Notes: generated by a model not told the origin, from the sequence alone. 49,244 bases of DNA from Dichloromethanomonas sp964477085 (GCA_964477085.1 CAYZDF010000017.1:1-49244), one strand, 5' to 3'. Positions 14,976 to 24,598 are shown, counted from the first letter of the stretch. Made by a program: numbers and translations.

Positions 14976-16355
14976 TTGATGAGATTGCGTTTTTGGTTAG
15001 CATTATGGATAGGGAAAACCATCAGTATTGCTATGCGCATGATGGGGAAGAAGGGAACAACTTTCCCAGGAGTCGTGGCGCACAAGATATGTCCGGATAT
15101 CATTAGGATTTTAGCAGCTCAGTTCAAAGAAGGCACAGTAATCATCACGGGCACGAACGGAAAGACCACGACCAATAATCTTTTAGCATCTATCCTGAAT
15201 ACGGCAGGTAAAAAGATTGCCTTCAACAGGGAAGGGGCCAATATGCTTACCGGGATAACGGGAGCACTCCTCTTAAATACTACTTTCCGAGGAAAAACGA
15301 AAGCTGCTTTACTCCTGTTGGAAGTCGATGAAGCCACAGTGCCGGGTCTATGCCAACAGGTGGTTCCTCGCGTAGCACTGATAACTAACTTTTTTCGAGA
15401 TCAATTGGATCGTTACGGTGAACTGGATACTACTGTACGCTTAGTCAAAGACTCTATTCCTCTGGATACAGAGCTAGTACTTAATGCGGATGATCCCCTG
15501 GTTGCCCAGATGGGAACAAACCGACCTCAGGTCTATTATTATGGCGTAAAGGAATTGCCGGTCAGTAAGACAGAAAGCCGCGAAACCAGAGAAGGACGGT
15601 ATTGTACTCACTGTGGACATGAACTTTCTTATCATCTTTTCCACTATGGCCAACTAGGAATTTATTATTGTTCAGCCTGTGGTTTTAGACGCCCGGAGCC
15701 CTGTCTTGAAGCCGAAAGAGTAAACATGGAGGGAGACGGCATCTCTTTTTATATTAACGGTGAATACAAAGTTCCTCTTCAAGGTTATTACAATTTATAC
15801 AATGCACTGGCTGCTTTCTGTGCAGCTGGCCGTTTAGGTATCAAGCGGGAAGATATCCGCCAGGGACTATTAAACTATGTCTCGGATGCAGGCCGAATGG
15901 AAAAGTTTACTCTTTCAAAAGTTGACGTCACCCTGACCCTGGTCAAAAATCCAACGGGTTTCAATCAAGTGATCAATACGCTGGCCCAGTTGAACAGACC
16001 ACTTCGATTATTAATTGCGATCAATGACTTAGCAGCAGATGGTCGGGATATATCCTGGCTATGGGATGTGGATTTTGAAATAATCGCCCTGAAACAGGAT
16101 GCGATCAAACAGATCGTTTGTTCAGGTTTAAGGGCAGAGGATATGGCTTTAAGACTTAAATATGCCGGGTTTAAGGAAGAAGTCCTAACGATCAAACATT
16201 CTCTGCAAGAAGCCGTAGAAGAAATTGAAGCTGGAAAAAGCTTTAGGGATGAGGCCGTGTTTGCCTTGCCAACTTACACGGTTCTGTTTCCCATGAGGGA
16301 TATACTTGTCAGTAAAAGGACAGAAGACAAGCAAGTTAAGGGGGCAACGGCATGA
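14976..16355 (+). CDS. murT: Lipid II isoglutaminyl synthase, Mur-ligase-like subunit MurT
   Basis: A 459-residue Mur-ligase homologue that, with GatD, amidates the D-Glu of lipid II using glutamine. The ATP loop GTNGKTTTNN is at residues 59-68, and a MurT-specific zinc ribbon is visible as YCTHCGHEL and YYCSACGFRRP (about residues 208-236) in the central domain. The C-terminal DUF1727 region follows. TTG 14976 and ATG 14979 are both possible behind AAAGGAGC; the choice changes one residue. The stop overlaps the gatD start (ATGA), as expected for a stable complex. Confidence 0.93.
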   Translation: MMRLRFWLALWIGKTISIAMRMMGKKGTTFPGVVAHKICPDIIRILAAQFKEGTVIITGTNGKTTTNNLLASILNTAGKKIAFNREGANMLTGITGALLLNTTFRGKTKAALLLLEVDEATVPGLCQQVVPRVALITNFFRDQLDRYGELDTTVRLVKDSIPLDTELVLNADDPLVAQMGTNRPQVYYYGVKELPVSKTESRETREGRYCTHCGHELSYHLFHYGQLGIYYCSACGFRRPEPCLEAERVNMEGDGISFYINGEYKVPLQGYYNLYNALAAFCAAGRLGIKREDIRQGLLNYVSDAGRMEKFTLSKVDVTLTLVKNPTGFNQVINTLAQLNRPLRLLIAINDLAADGRDISWLWDVDFEIIALKQDAIKQIVCSGLRAEDMALRLKYAGFKEEVLTIKHSLQEAVEEIEAGKSFRDEAVFALPTYTVLFPMRDILVSKRTEDKQVKGATA

Positions 16356-17155
16356 AACTTGTGATCTATCACCTGTACCCGGACTTGCTGGATTTATACG
16401 GAGATCGCGGAAATATCCTCGCTCTGGCAGCAAGGTGTAAATGGCGAGGAATAGAAGTCGAGATCCGTCGTGTCTCTCTGGGTGAACCGATTGATTTTGA
16501 GGAGGCTGACATCCTCTTTTTAGGAGGAGGCTCCGATCGGGAACAAAGCATATTGGTAGACGATCTAAGTTCCAGAAAAGAAGAATTAAGGAATTCTCTT
16601 GAAGATGGCCTGGTTATATTAACTATCTGTGGTGGTTATCAATTGCTCGGTAAGTATTATCTGACGGGTGAAGGGACCAGGATACCCGGATTGGACATTC
16701 TGGATCTTTATACTGTGGCGGGAAATAAGCGCTTGATCGGTAATGTAATAATTGAAGTGGATAGGGAGATTAAACAGGATATCGATCAAAATTATAAACT
16801 TACAGATATCGACCCCATATTAAAGCAGACAAACCCTGCAGACCTGAAGACTATGGTTGGTTTTGAAAATCATTCAGGGAAGACGTTTCTTGGATCCGGT
16901 TTAAGACCTTTGGGCAAAGTGATCAAAGGCTTCGGAAACAACGGCGAAGACTTGATGGAGGGTGTCCGCTATAAAAATGTTTTTGGGACCTATCTGCATG
17001 GACCGTTATTACCCAAAAATCCTCACCTGGCAGATTTAATGATTGGTTTAGCACTTAGACGAAGAGGGTATGAAGGAGGACTGCCCTTATTGGATAATCA
17101 ACTCGAAATCAACGCCCATCAAGCTGTTGTCAACCGATTTAAAGAATTAAAATAA
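16352..17155 (+). CDS. gatD: Lipid II isoglutaminyl synthase, glutaminase subunit GatD
   Basis: A 267-residue class I glutamine amidotransferase of the CobB/CobQ type that supplies ammonia to MurT. The nucleophile Cys93 lies in LTICGGYQLLG and the catalytic His in FGTYLHGPLLPKNP, about residue 215. It overlaps murT by four bases (ATGA), implying coupling. A perfect hairpin terminator begins inside its stop codon at 17154. With murT it modifies cell-wall precursors at the cytoplasmic face of the membrane. Confidence 0.93.
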   Translation: MKLVIYHLYPDLLDLYGDRGNILALAARCKWRGIEVEIRRVSLGEPIDFEEADILFLGGGSDREQSILVDDLSSRKEELRNSLEDGLVILTICGGYQLLGKYYLTGEGTRIPGLDILDLYTVAGNKRLIGNVIIEVDREIKQDIDQNYKLTDIDPILKQTNPADLKTMVGFENHSGKTFLGSGLRPLGKVIKGFGNNGEDLMEGVRYKNVFGTYLHGPLLPKNPHLADLMIGLALRRRGYEGGLPLLDNQLEINAHQAVVNRFKELK

Positions 17156-17182
17156 AGTGCTAATCATAGCACTTTATTTATT
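17154..17182 (+). terminator. Rho-independent terminator of murT-gatD
   Basis: AAAGTGCTA (17154-17162) pairs perfectly with TAGCACTTT (17167-17175) around ATCA, followed by ATTTATT. The left arm overlaps the gatD stop. Confidence 0.82.
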
Positions 17183-17369
17183 CTCCTATTTTTAAGTTAG
17201 TATTAGGAGTAGTGATATTTATTCTTAATAATCATAATTACCAGAATTTACATGGTAAATAAAACCTGGATTCAGGTAAAATGGCTTGTATAAGAGGGTG
17301 TGTTCGTTGACACTTTTAGGGTTGAATCGCTATAATAGAGTAGGATTGTTTTCTTGGGAGGTGCCTGAC

Positions 17370-17657
17370 TTGGCAGAAACTAGACGTATTATTGTAAGTT
17401 TGCCGGAAAACATAATAGAAGAAGTCGATGATATTGTTTTGAATGAAAAGAAAAACCGTAGTGACTTCATTCGAGAAGCGATATACAGTGTTCTTCTGGA
17501 ACGGCGAAAAGCAGGAATACGTGAGCAGATGCGTCAGGGATACGTGGAAATGGCTCAAATCAATCTGACCTTGGCGAAAGACTTGTGTCAGGCGGAAGAA
17601 GAAGCGACGGTTTGTTACGAAAGGAAATTAGCTTGGAGTGTCGGATATGAGTATTAA
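17370..17657 (+). CDS. Ribbon-helix-helix antitoxin of the MazE/EndoAI type
   Basis: A 95-residue protein with an N-terminal ribbon-helix-helix (TRRIIVSLPENIIEEVDDIV, then KKNRSDFIREAIYSVL), which should bind the operon promoter, and a C-terminal tail that would block the toxin. TTG 17370 is chosen because GGGAGGTGCC precedes it; the frame is open from 17286 but those codons have no ribosome site. The 3' end overlaps the mazF start by 11 bases. The order, size and overlap match the Bacillus EndoAI-EndoA pair. Confidence 0.88.
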   Translation: MAETRRIIVSLPENIIEEVDDIVLNEKKNRSDFIREAIYSVLLERRKAGIREQMRQGYVEMAQINLTLAKDLCQAEEEATVCYERKLAWSVGYEY

Positions 17658-17997
17658 ACGCGGGGAAATCTTTTATGCCGAATTAAACCCCGTTGTAGGT
17701 TCTGAACAAGGTGGCACGAGGCCGGTCTTGGTTATTCAGAACGATATTGGCAATCAGTATAGTCCAACCACGATTATCGCTGCGATTACTTCGCAGATTT
17801 CCAAGGCTAAACTGCCTACCCATGTGGAGGTAAAAGCCAGGAGAAGTGGATTAGAAAGAGATTCCGTTATTCTAACGGAACAGATTCGAACCATTGATAA
17901 AAGTCGGTTGAAAGAAAAGGTTGCGGTCCTCGATGAGGAAGTCATGCTTAGAGTAGATGAAGCGATTGAGGTTAGCCTTGGGTTGGCAGAGATTTGA
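17647..17997 (+). CDS. mazF: mRNA interferase MazF/EndoA toxin
   Basis: A 116-residue endoribonuclease of the PemK/MazF family. The start KRGEIFYAELNPVVGSEQGG and the following RPVLVIQND are family signatures, and TEQIRTIDKSRL near residue 78 is the second conserved block. ATG 17647 has a GGAG eight bases before it, inside the antitoxin gene. It is cotranscribed with the antitoxin. As in Bacillus, the pair sits among chromosomal housekeeping genes rather than in a mobile region. Confidence 0.92.
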   Translation: MSIKRGEIFYAELNPVVGSEQGGTRPVLVIQNDIGNQYSPTTIIAAITSQISKAKLPTHVEVKARRSGLERDSVILTEQIRTIDKSRLKEKVAVLDEEVMLRVDEAIEVSLGLAEI

Positions 17998-18005
17998 TAT
18001 GATGG

Positions 18006-18081
18006 TTAGCGTTGATCCGAATTACATAGTACACCATAACTCAGCGTACTAGGATTATCCCTAACGCTGATTTTGTGTTTT
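18006..18081 (+). terminator. Long-range hairpin terminator after mazF
   Basis: TTAGCGTT (18006-18013) pairs with AACGCTGA (18063-18070, one G-U), enclosing a TAGTAC/GTACTA inner stem, and is followed by TTTTGTGTTTT. The large interior makes it less certain than the other terminators. Confidence 0.45.
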
Positions 18082-18268
18082 AAGCGAGCGCCTTGCCAAA
18101 AATATAGATACGACGGCTTTAAGGTTTGAAGAAGGAACTAAAATATAAGGTGATCGTAAGTTTACTCACAACGCAAGAGCGGCTGCCCTGCTAACATTTT
18201 ATTAATTATTTCTTTCATTATTGAATTTAAATAAAATTGAATGGTTTAAAAAGAGCGGAGGTATTTAC

Positions 18269-20410
18269 TTGATAGACCTTATAAGTGTCATTGCCAAGGA
18301 ACTGGGTCTGAAAACGTGGCAAGTGGGTGAAACTGTCAAACTTCTGGACGCAGGGAATACAATTCCTTTTATTGCTCGTTACCGGAAGGAAGTAACCGGA
18401 GAATTGGATGAAACGGTTCTAAGAACACTGGTTGACAGACTGGAATACTTAAGAAACCTGGAAAAAAGAAAAGAAGAGGTTATCCGCCTGATTGATGAAC
18501 AGGGTAAGCTTAATGAAGAACTCCAAGCCAAGATCCAAGCCGCCACAAAACTCCAGGAAGTAGAGGATCTTTATCGGCCTTATAAACAAAAGAAGAGAAC
18601 AAGAGCATCGATCGCCAAGGAAAAAGGACTTGAGCCATTAGCTCAATGGGTTTCAGGTCAACCAGAAAAGGGTAAACCGGAAGAGGAAGCCATCCAATAC
18701 CTCAATGCTGAACTGGGGGTCAACACAGTCGAGGAAGCTATCAGTGGAGCGTTGGATATTATCGCTGAAGAAATATCCGATGATGCTGAAGTCAGAAAGA
18801 TGGTCCGAAGCAAAACTTATGAATGGTCTGATATCGTTGCCAAAGCCAAGAAAGAAGAACGCTCACCCTATGAGATGTATTATAATTACCGGGAACCTGT
18901 TCGCAGAATCCCGCCCCACAGGGTCTTAGCTTTAAACAGGGGTGAAAAAGAAGAATTCTTATCTGTTGGTATTGAAGTTGAGGCAGAAAAAATATTGCCG
19001 TTACTGGAACAGAAATATCTCAAAGGAGGTCCCTGCCGGGAGCTTGTTCAGGTGGCTTTGCAGGATGGGTATAAACGTCTGATTGCACCATCGATCGAAA
19101 GGGAGATCCGAGCAGACATCACCAGTAAGGCCGGAGAGCAAGCGGTGAAGGTATTTGCCGTTAACCTCCGTCAGCTTTTACTGCAGCCACCAGTCAGAAG
19201 CAAGATGATCTTAGGCATTGATCCTGGTTACCGTACAGGCTGTAAGTGGGCGTTGATCGATGATACCGGCAAGCTGGCCCAAGTCGGTGTTATTTACCCG
19301 CATCCCCCACAGAATAAACGGGAAGAAGCCAAAAAGGATATCTTAAAGGTCGTTCAGGAAAACGGTGTCCATATTATCGCCGTGGGCAATGGAACAGCCT
19401 CTCGTGAAACCGAAGAGATGGTTGCTGAAATGATTCAGGAAAATAATCTGCCCTTAGAATATATTATCGTCAGTGAAGCAGGTGCTTCCGTCTATTCGGC
19501 ATCACCTTTGGCCAAGGAAGAGTTTCCCGACTTTGATCTCTCCCTCCGCAGTGCAGTATCAATCGCTCGCAGACTGCAAGACCCCCTGGCAGAATTGGTC
19601 AAGATTGATCCCAAGTCGATTGGGGTGGGACAGTATCAACATGATGTTCAAACCAAGGTTTTAGAGGGTTCTTTAGGAGGAGTAGTGGAATCCTGTGTTA
19701 ATACCGTAGGTGTCGATCTGAATACAGCATCTCCTGCCATCTTGAAGTTTGTTTCGGGACTGAATAGTGCAGTTGCCAAAAATATTGTCAGCTACAGAGA
19801 GAAAAACGGCAAATTTAAAAACAGGAATGAACTGCGCAAAGTGCCAAGATTAGGTGAACAGACATTTATTCAATGTGCAGGTTTTATTCGTCTTCCAGAT
19901 GGGGATAATTACCTTGAGAATACCCCGGTTCATCCGGAGTCCTATGAACTGGCAGCTAAGATCTTAGCCAAGGCAGGTTTTAAAGTTGAGGATCTCAAAT
20001 CGAAGAGCACTCAGATTCGTTCAGCATTGGCAACATATTATCCCGAGGAACTTGCGGCAGAGTTTCAAGCAGGTATTCCTACGGTAAAAGATATCATTGA
20101 AGCCCTGCAAAGACAGGGAAGAGATCCCCGGGAGGATTTACCTAAACCTCTTTTGCGTAAAGATATAACTAAGCTAGAAGATTTAAGAGAAGGAATGATT
20201 CTTGAGGGTACGGTTCGTAATATGGTGGATTTTGGTCTATTTGTGGATATAGGATTAAAAAATGATGGGCTTGTTCATATCTCACAGCTTAGAGATCAGT
20301 ATGTTAAACATCCTATGGAAGTTGCTTCTGTAGGAGATATTGTAAAGGTTAAAGTCCTTAGTATCGATGTGGAAAGAGGACGAGTCGGATTATCCATGAG
20401 AGAAGCATAA
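18269..20410 (+). CDS. tex: Tex-family RNA-binding S1 protein
   Basis: A 713-residue Tex/YqfO-type transcription accessory protein. In order: an N-terminal helical Tex domain, a YqgF/RNase H-like domain (ILGIDPGYRTGCKWALID), helix-hairpin-helix repeats (LNTASPAILKFVSGLN, RNELRKVPRLGEQTF) and a C-terminal S1 domain (LREGMILEGTVRNMVDFGLF) that binds RNA. TTG 18269 follows AGCGGAGGT; the frame is open from 18221 without a ribosome site. Length is normal for Tex. It appears monocistronic, with 188 bases of unexplained sequence upstream. Confidence 0.93.
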   Translation: MIDLISVIAKELGLKTWQVGETVKLLDAGNTIPFIARYRKEVTGELDETVLRTLVDRLEYLRNLEKRKEEVIRLIDEQGKLNEELQAKIQAATKLQEVEDLYRPYKQKKRTRASIAKEKGLEPLAQWVSGQPEKGKPEEEAIQYLNAELGVNTVEEAISGALDIIAEEISDDAEVRKMVRSKTYEWSDIVAKAKKEERSPYEMYYNYREPVRRIPPHRVLALNRGEKEEFLSVGIEVEAEKILPLLEQKYLKGGPCRELVQVALQDGYKRLIAPSIEREIRADITSKAGEQAVKVFAVNLRQLLLQPPVRSKMILGIDPGYRTGCKWALIDDTGKLAQVGVIYPHPPQNKREEAKKDILKVVQENGVHIIAVGNGTASRETEEMVAEMIQENNLPLEYIIVSEAGASVYSASPLAKEEFPDFDLSLRSAVSIARRLQDPLAELVKIDPKSIGVGQYQHDVQTKVLEGSLGGVVESCVNTVGVDLNTASPAILKFVSGLNSAVAKNIVSYREKNGKFKNRNELRKVPRLGEQTFIQCAGFIRLPDGDNYLENTPVHPESYELAAKILAKAGFKVEDLKSKSTQIRSALATYYPEELAAEFQAGIPTVKDIIEALQRQGRDPREDLPKPLLRKDITKLEDLREGMILEGTVRNMVDFGLFVDIGLKNDGLVHISQLRDQYVKHPMEVASVGDIVKVKVLSIDVERGRVGLSMREA

Positions 20411-20513
20411 GTTGCTTGATGCCGAATTTGCATAAATAGAATATAATTTTACGGGATATTATTCGTTTGAAAAAAGATGAATAGGGATTCTATAAAGCTG
20501 GAGGACGAAAGAA

Positions 20514-21731
20514 ATGAATGATCGGTACGTTATTATTGGGAATGGAAATATCAAGCCAATGACCACGGATGGAGAACTTACGGGAAGTATTTTAGTCCAA
20601 GGTAATAAAATCATTCAGATTAAAAGACATGAGGTCAAACAAGAGATACAAGACCATGATTGGAATGATTTGTTCGGGCTTCCCATCAAATCTGAAGTTT
20701 TGGTCATCGATGCTACTGATAAATGGATACTTCCGGGATTTATCGATGCCCACTGTCATGTCGGTATCGGGGAAGAGATCTACCGTTATGAAGGGGATGA
20801 CCTTAATGAGATGACCGATCCGCTTACCCCCGAATTACGAGCCATCGATGGTATAAACCCAGAAGATGAAGGATTCAGAGATGCCCGTCAGGGGGGAGTA
20901 ACGGCAGCTTTCACTTGCCCGGGTAGTGCGAATGTTGTTGGTGGAACCGGAGTTGTAGTCAAGACTGCGGGCAGAGTCGTGGAAGATATGATCGTGAGAG
21001 AACCTGCTGGTCTTAAAGTTGCATTCGGTGAGAATCCTAAATCTGTCTATGGTGAGCAGAAAAAAATGCCCATGACACGGATGGGAACAGCGGCCATGCT
21101 GAGACAGGCTTTAGTAGATGCGCAAAATTATAAAGAGAAGCTTGAGCAGGGTAAAAGTGATCCTGATAAACTTCCCGAACGCGATCTGGGGCTGGAGAAC
21201 ATTAACCTTGTCATGGATAAGAAAATTCCGTTAAGAGCACATGCCCATCGTGCCGATGATATTATGACCGCAATTCGGATCGCCAGAGAATTCGATGTCG
21301 ATCTTGTTTTAGAGCATTGCACCGAGGGTCATAAGATTGCAGATATTATAAAAGGCTATGGTTACCCTGCCGTGGTTGGACCATCTCTTATCAACCGATC
21401 GAAAGTAGAATTAAAAGACAAAACCTTTGAGACTCCGGGAATTTTAGCCCGAGCAGGCGTTAAGGTAGCCATCATGACCGATCATTCTGTTACACCGATC
21501 GAGTATTTGCCTCTTTGTGCGGCGTTAGCGGTCCGTAGTGGTATGAGTGAAGAAGATGCCTTGAAAGCTATTACCATCTGGCCTGCTGAAATTCTGGGAA
21601 TAGCAGATCGTGTGGGAACTCTGGAAGTTGGAAAAGACGCCGATATCGTTGTTTGGGAAGGTAAACCCTTAAGCTTTGATTGCAGCCCGCGTGTTGTTAT
21701 GATTGATGGTAAAGTCGTAAAACCGGAGTGA
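20514..21731 (+). CDS. Metal-dependent amidohydrolase
   Basis: A 405-residue amidohydrolase superfamily enzyme of the imidazolonepropionase-like branch. The metal site begins with GFIDAHCHVG near residue 79, further His are found in RAHAHRADD and LVLEHCTEGH, and Asp in IMTDHS. The C-terminal VGTLEVGKDADIVVWEGKPL is the usual ending. The substrate cannot be told from the sequence. GGAGGACGAAAGAA precedes the ATG. It ends six bases before tsaE, so it may be cotranscribed with the t6A genes, a linkage I do not know a reason for. Confidence 0.82.
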   Translation: MNDRYVIIGNGNIKPMTTDGELTGSILVQGNKIIQIKRHEVKQEIQDHDWNDLFGLPIKSEVLVIDATDKWILPGFIDAHCHVGIGEEIYRYEGDDLNEMTDPLTPELRAIDGINPEDEGFRDARQGGVTAAFTCPGSANVVGGTGVVVKTAGRVVEDMIVREPAGLKVAFGENPKSVYGEQKKMPMTRMGTAAMLRQALVDAQNYKEKLEQGKSDPDKLPERDLGLENINLVMDKKIPLRAHAHRADDIMTAIRIAREFDVDLVLEHCTEGHKIADIIKGYGYPAVVGPSLINRSKVELKDKTFETPGILARAGVKVAIMTDHSVTPIEYLPLCAALAVRSGMSEEDALKAITIWPAEILGIADRVGTLEVGKDADIVVWEGKPLSFDCSPRVVMIDGKVVKPE

Positions 21732-21737
21732 TTTATC

Positions 21738-22202
21738 GTGAAATATTTGCTAGTAACCAACAGCCATGAAGAAACATATCAATTGGGAAATCAAATAGGA
21801 GAAAACCTTAAAGGCGGAGAAATTATTTGCCTAAGTGGTGAACTCGGTGCTGGTAAAACTGTATTTGCCAAAGGGCTGGCCCAGGGATTTGGTATCATTG
21901 CAGAAATCACCAGTCCAACGTTTACGCTGATTCAAGAGTATCCAACCCCTGGAGAAAAGCTACGCTTGATTCATATGGATCTTTATCGGTTAAACTATCT
22001 CGAAGAGGCTGAAGCGATCGGAGTACCCGACTATTTCCGTGAGGATTGCGTTTGCCTGATTGAATGGCCCGACATTATTTCTGATCTGTTACCGAAGGAT
22101 ATTTATGAAATAACCCTCGAGGGAAGTGGAGACCAACCAAGGACTATGACGTTTTGTGATCATGATCAAAGTAATAGCATACTCCTTTCTATCTTCAAGT
22201 AA
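21738..22202 (+). CDS. tsaE: tRNA t6A biosynthesis ATPase TsaE
   Basis: A 154-residue P-loop ATPase of the TsaBDE complex that makes N6-threonylcarbamoyladenosine at tRNA position 37. The Walker A LSGELGAGKTVFAKGLAQG lies around residue 34-52, followed by SPTFTLIQEY and HMDLYRL, all family signatures. The GTG start at 21738 has CCGGAGTG before it. It is the first of a tsaE-tsaB-rimI-tsaD run, the usual order in Firmicutes. Confidence 0.95.
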   Translation: MKYLLVTNSHEETYQLGNQIGENLKGGEIICLSGELGAGKTVFAKGLAQGFGIIAEITSPTFTLIQEYPTPGEKLRLIHMDLYRLNYLEEAEAIGVPDYFREDCVCLIEWPDIISDLLPKDIYEITLEGSGDQPRTMTFCDHDQSNSILLSIFK

Positions 22203-22276
22203 TTATGCAAAAGATGCAGATTTCTGTTAGAATAGAAGTTAAATTATCCCTTTTAGAAGAATAAAGTGAGAAACCT

Positions 22277-22993
22277 ATGAAATATCTAACCATTGATACC
22301 ACAACAAGAATAACGGCATTGTCGCTTGCTGAGAGTGGAAAACTCATCGCAGAAGGTTTTTTGCATACGGGCAAAACTCATTCTGAAAGACTAATTCCCA
22401 TGCTGGACCAACTGCTTATAGCTGCTGATTGGAAGCTTGCAGATTTAAATTTTATCGCTGTTGTTCGTGGCCCGGGTTCTTTTACAGGTATTCGGATTGG
22501 AATTGCCACAGCGCAAGCATTGGCTCAGGTGTTGAAAATTCCGTTGATTGGGATCACATCGTTAGAGACACTGGCTTGGGCAGGCTGGGGAAGGACAGAA
22601 GAGATAGTCGTCATCCTTGATGCCCGAAAAAATGAATGGTATTGTGGACGGTATCGATGGCTGGAGAAAAAGGTTATGACTAAAGACCCAACGGCTATTA
22701 CGCCGGAGTCTCTCGTCTCAGAGCTAAGTAAAGAAAATTATCATTTTTACTTTGTGGGAGATGCTGTCCCTTCTGCTAAAGACTACTTACATGAAGCCTT
22801 AGGAGATAAAGCCGTCATCCCCCTGGAATGTTACTATTTACCCAGAGGGGCTTATGCAGCTTATGAGGCGTGGGAGTATTGGAAGAGCATAGATAACCCT
22901 TCTCAACAAACACTTTGTACCGTCGAACCTCTATACATCCGAATTTCCGAAGCTGAAGTGAATTACAGGAAGAAACATCTGGATAATACATAA
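22277..22993 (+). CDS. tsaB: tRNA t6A biosynthesis protein TsaB
   Basis: A 238-residue ASKHA-fold protein, the non-catalytic partner of TsaD. The start KYLTIDTTTRITALSLAE and the GPGSFTGIRIGIATAQALA segment near residue 71-89 are diagnostic. A GTGAGAAACCT stretch before the ATG acts as a weak ribosome site. It lies 74 bases after tsaE and 59 before rimI. Confidence 0.95.
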   Translation: MKYLTIDTTTRITALSLAESGKLIAEGFLHTGKTHSERLIPMLDQLLIAADWKLADLNFIAVVRGPGSFTGIRIGIATAQALAQVLKIPLIGITSLETLAWAGWGRTEEIVVILDARKNEWYCGRYRWLEKKVMTKDPTAITPESLVSELSKENYHFYFVGDAVPSAKDYLHEALGDKAVIPLECYYLPRGAYAAYEAWEYWKSIDNPSQQTLCTVEPLYIRISEAEVNYRKKHLDNT

Positions 22994-23052
22994 ACACCCT
23001 AAGGTTTTTTATCATAAGATGGAAAAAATAACGATAATCCAGGTGGGGAAAA

Positions 23053-23550
23053 ATGCAAAGTAGAGCTCAGGCACAAACACAACCTAATATTTCTGAAGAA
23101 AAGGCCAAAGCCACTGTAATTAGGCCTATGACCCTGGAAGATATTCCGACGATCGTGGCGATCGAGGAAGTATCTTTTCCATCGCCCTGGACTGCGGAGT
23201 CTTTTACGTCAGAACTTAAGGATAATTACTTGGCCCGTTACTTCTGTCTGGAGTTGGAGGGAAACGTTATTGGCTACATGGGACTATGGATTGTCATCGG
23301 CGAAGCCCATGTTACTAATATTGCGATCTGGCCAGGCTGCCGTGGACAGGGGTGGGGAGAATATCTCTTGCGCAGTGTGATGACGAAAATGGTAGGATCC
23401 GGGGTATATCGTATGACCTTAGAAGTGAGAGTATCCAACAGTACGGCGCAGAATCTGTATCGTAAGTTAGGTTTTAAACCCGCAGGGGTACGCAAGAAGT
23501 ATTATTCGGATAACCAAGAAGATGCGATAATCATGTGGGCCAGCCTTTAA
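23053..23550 (+). CDS. rimI: Ribosomal protein S18 alanine N-acetyltransferase RimI
   Basis: A 165-residue GNAT acetyltransferase. The acetyl-CoA loop is visible as GCRGQGWGEYLL and the C-terminal NSTAQNLYRKLGFKPAGVRKKYY is typical of RimI. A 20-residue polar N-terminal tail (QSRAQAQTQPNISEEKAKAT) precedes the domain and is longer than in E. coli RimI. GGTGGGGAAAA precedes the ATG. A perfect palindrome overlaps its stop codon (23538-23559), so transcription into tsaD may be modulated. Confidence 0.92.
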   Translation: MQSRAQAQTQPNISEEKAKATVIRPMTLEDIPTIVAIEEVSFPSPWTAESFTSELKDNYLARYFCLELEGNVIGYMGLWIVIGEAHVTNIAIWPGCRGQGWGEYLLRSVMTKMVGSGVYRMTLEVRVSNSTAQNLYRKLGFKPAGVRKKYYSDNQEDAIIMWASL

Positions 23551-23559
23551 AGGCTGGCC
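23538..23559 (+). repeat. Perfect 22-base palindrome over the rimI stop codon
   Basis: GGCCAGCCTTT is followed directly by its complement AAAGGCTGGCC, centred between 23548 and 23549, with the rimI TAA at its centre and TCTTT after it. It can fold into a GC-rich hairpin just upstream of the tsaD ribosome site (GGAGGG, 23565). Role as partial terminator or mRNA stabiliser is inferred. Confidence 0.7.
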
Positions 23560-23578
23560 TCTTTGGAGGGTTAGACAC

Positions 23579-24598
23579 TTGGAAGAGAAGAAGAACATAG
23601 TGATCCTGGGAATAGAGACAAGCTGTGATGAGACCTCGGCTGCCGTTCTGTACAATGGCACTGAACTTAAAAGCCATATCATTTCTTCCCAGATCGGAAC
23701 TCACCAGAAATACGGCGGCGTTGTACCGGAAATTGCTTCCAGGGAACATTGCCTTCACATCCGGAATGTAGTAGAACAAGCACTTCAAGAAGCGCAAACG
23801 GACTATAAACAGATTTCAGCAATTGCGGTTACTTACGGTCCGGGTCTGGTCGGTTCTCTTTTAGTTGGTGTTGCCGCTGCCAAAGCAATGGCCTATGCCG
23901 CTGGGGTTCCGCTCATCGCTGTTAACCATCTGGAAGGACATATTTATGCTAATTTTCTTGAACATCAGGATCTCGAATTTCCACTGCTCTCACTCCTTGT
24001 TTCGGGCGGACACACCAATTTAATCTTGTTCAGAGGACATCAGGACTACGAAGTACTCGGGCGAACGAGAGACGATGCTGCCGGGGAGGCTTTTGATAAA
24101 GTAGCCCGAACCCTGGGGCTGGGATATCCTGGAGGCCCGTATATCCAGAAAGCAGCTACGCAAGGAAACCCTAAGGCCTTTGATTTCCCAAGAGCTATGC
24201 TTGAAGCAGGAAGCTATGATTTTAGTTTCAGTGGCTTAAAATCAGCAGTTCTAAATACACTTAATACTTCTAAGATGAAAGATCAGAAGCTCAATACCAA
24301 TGATCTGGCAGCTTCTTTCCAGGCGGCGGTCATCGATGTGTTGGTTCAGAAATCACTAAGGGCCCTGGATAACTATCCGGTCAAAACGTTTGCGTTGGCA
24401 GGAGGGGTAGCAGCCAACTCAGTTCTCAGAGAATCACTGGACAGAGAATTGTGCGGTCGTAACATTCGGTACGTTTATCCTTCTCCCATTCTCTGTACTG
24501 ATAATGGTGCTATGGTGGCTGTTGCAGGGCATTATCGATATATGGCCGGAAAGGTTGCATCCTGGAAGTTGAATGCTGTTCCGGGGCTAAGTCTTTAA
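23579..24598 (+). CDS. tsaD: tRNA t6A threonylcarbamoyltransferase TsaD
   Basis: A 339-residue ASKHA-fold enzyme that transfers the threonylcarbamoyl group to A37 of tRNAs reading ANN codons. The metal-binding His pair is in HLEGHIYANF and the nucleotide loop in SGGHTNL; the start VILGIETSCDETSAAV is diagnostic. TTG 23579 follows GGAGGG by eight bases. It ends the t6A cluster; the next 500 bases contain no intact gene but hold a cluster of DnaA boxes. Confidence 0.95.
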   Translation: MEEKKNIVILGIETSCDETSAAVLYNGTELKSHIISSQIGTHQKYGGVVPEIASREHCLHIRNVVEQALQEAQTDYKQISAIAVTYGPGLVGSLLVGVAAAKAMAYAAGVPLIAVNHLEGHIYANFLEHQDLEFPLLSLLVSGGHTNLILFRGHQDYEVLGRTRDDAAGEAFDKVARTLGLGYPGGPYIQKAATQGNPKAFDFPRAMLEAGSYDFSFSGLKSAVLNTLNTSKMKDQKLNTNDLAASFQAAVIDVLVQKSLRALDNYPVKTFALAGGVAANSVLRESLDRELCGRNIRYVYPSPILCTDNGAMVAVAGHYRYMAGKVASWKLNAVPGLSL

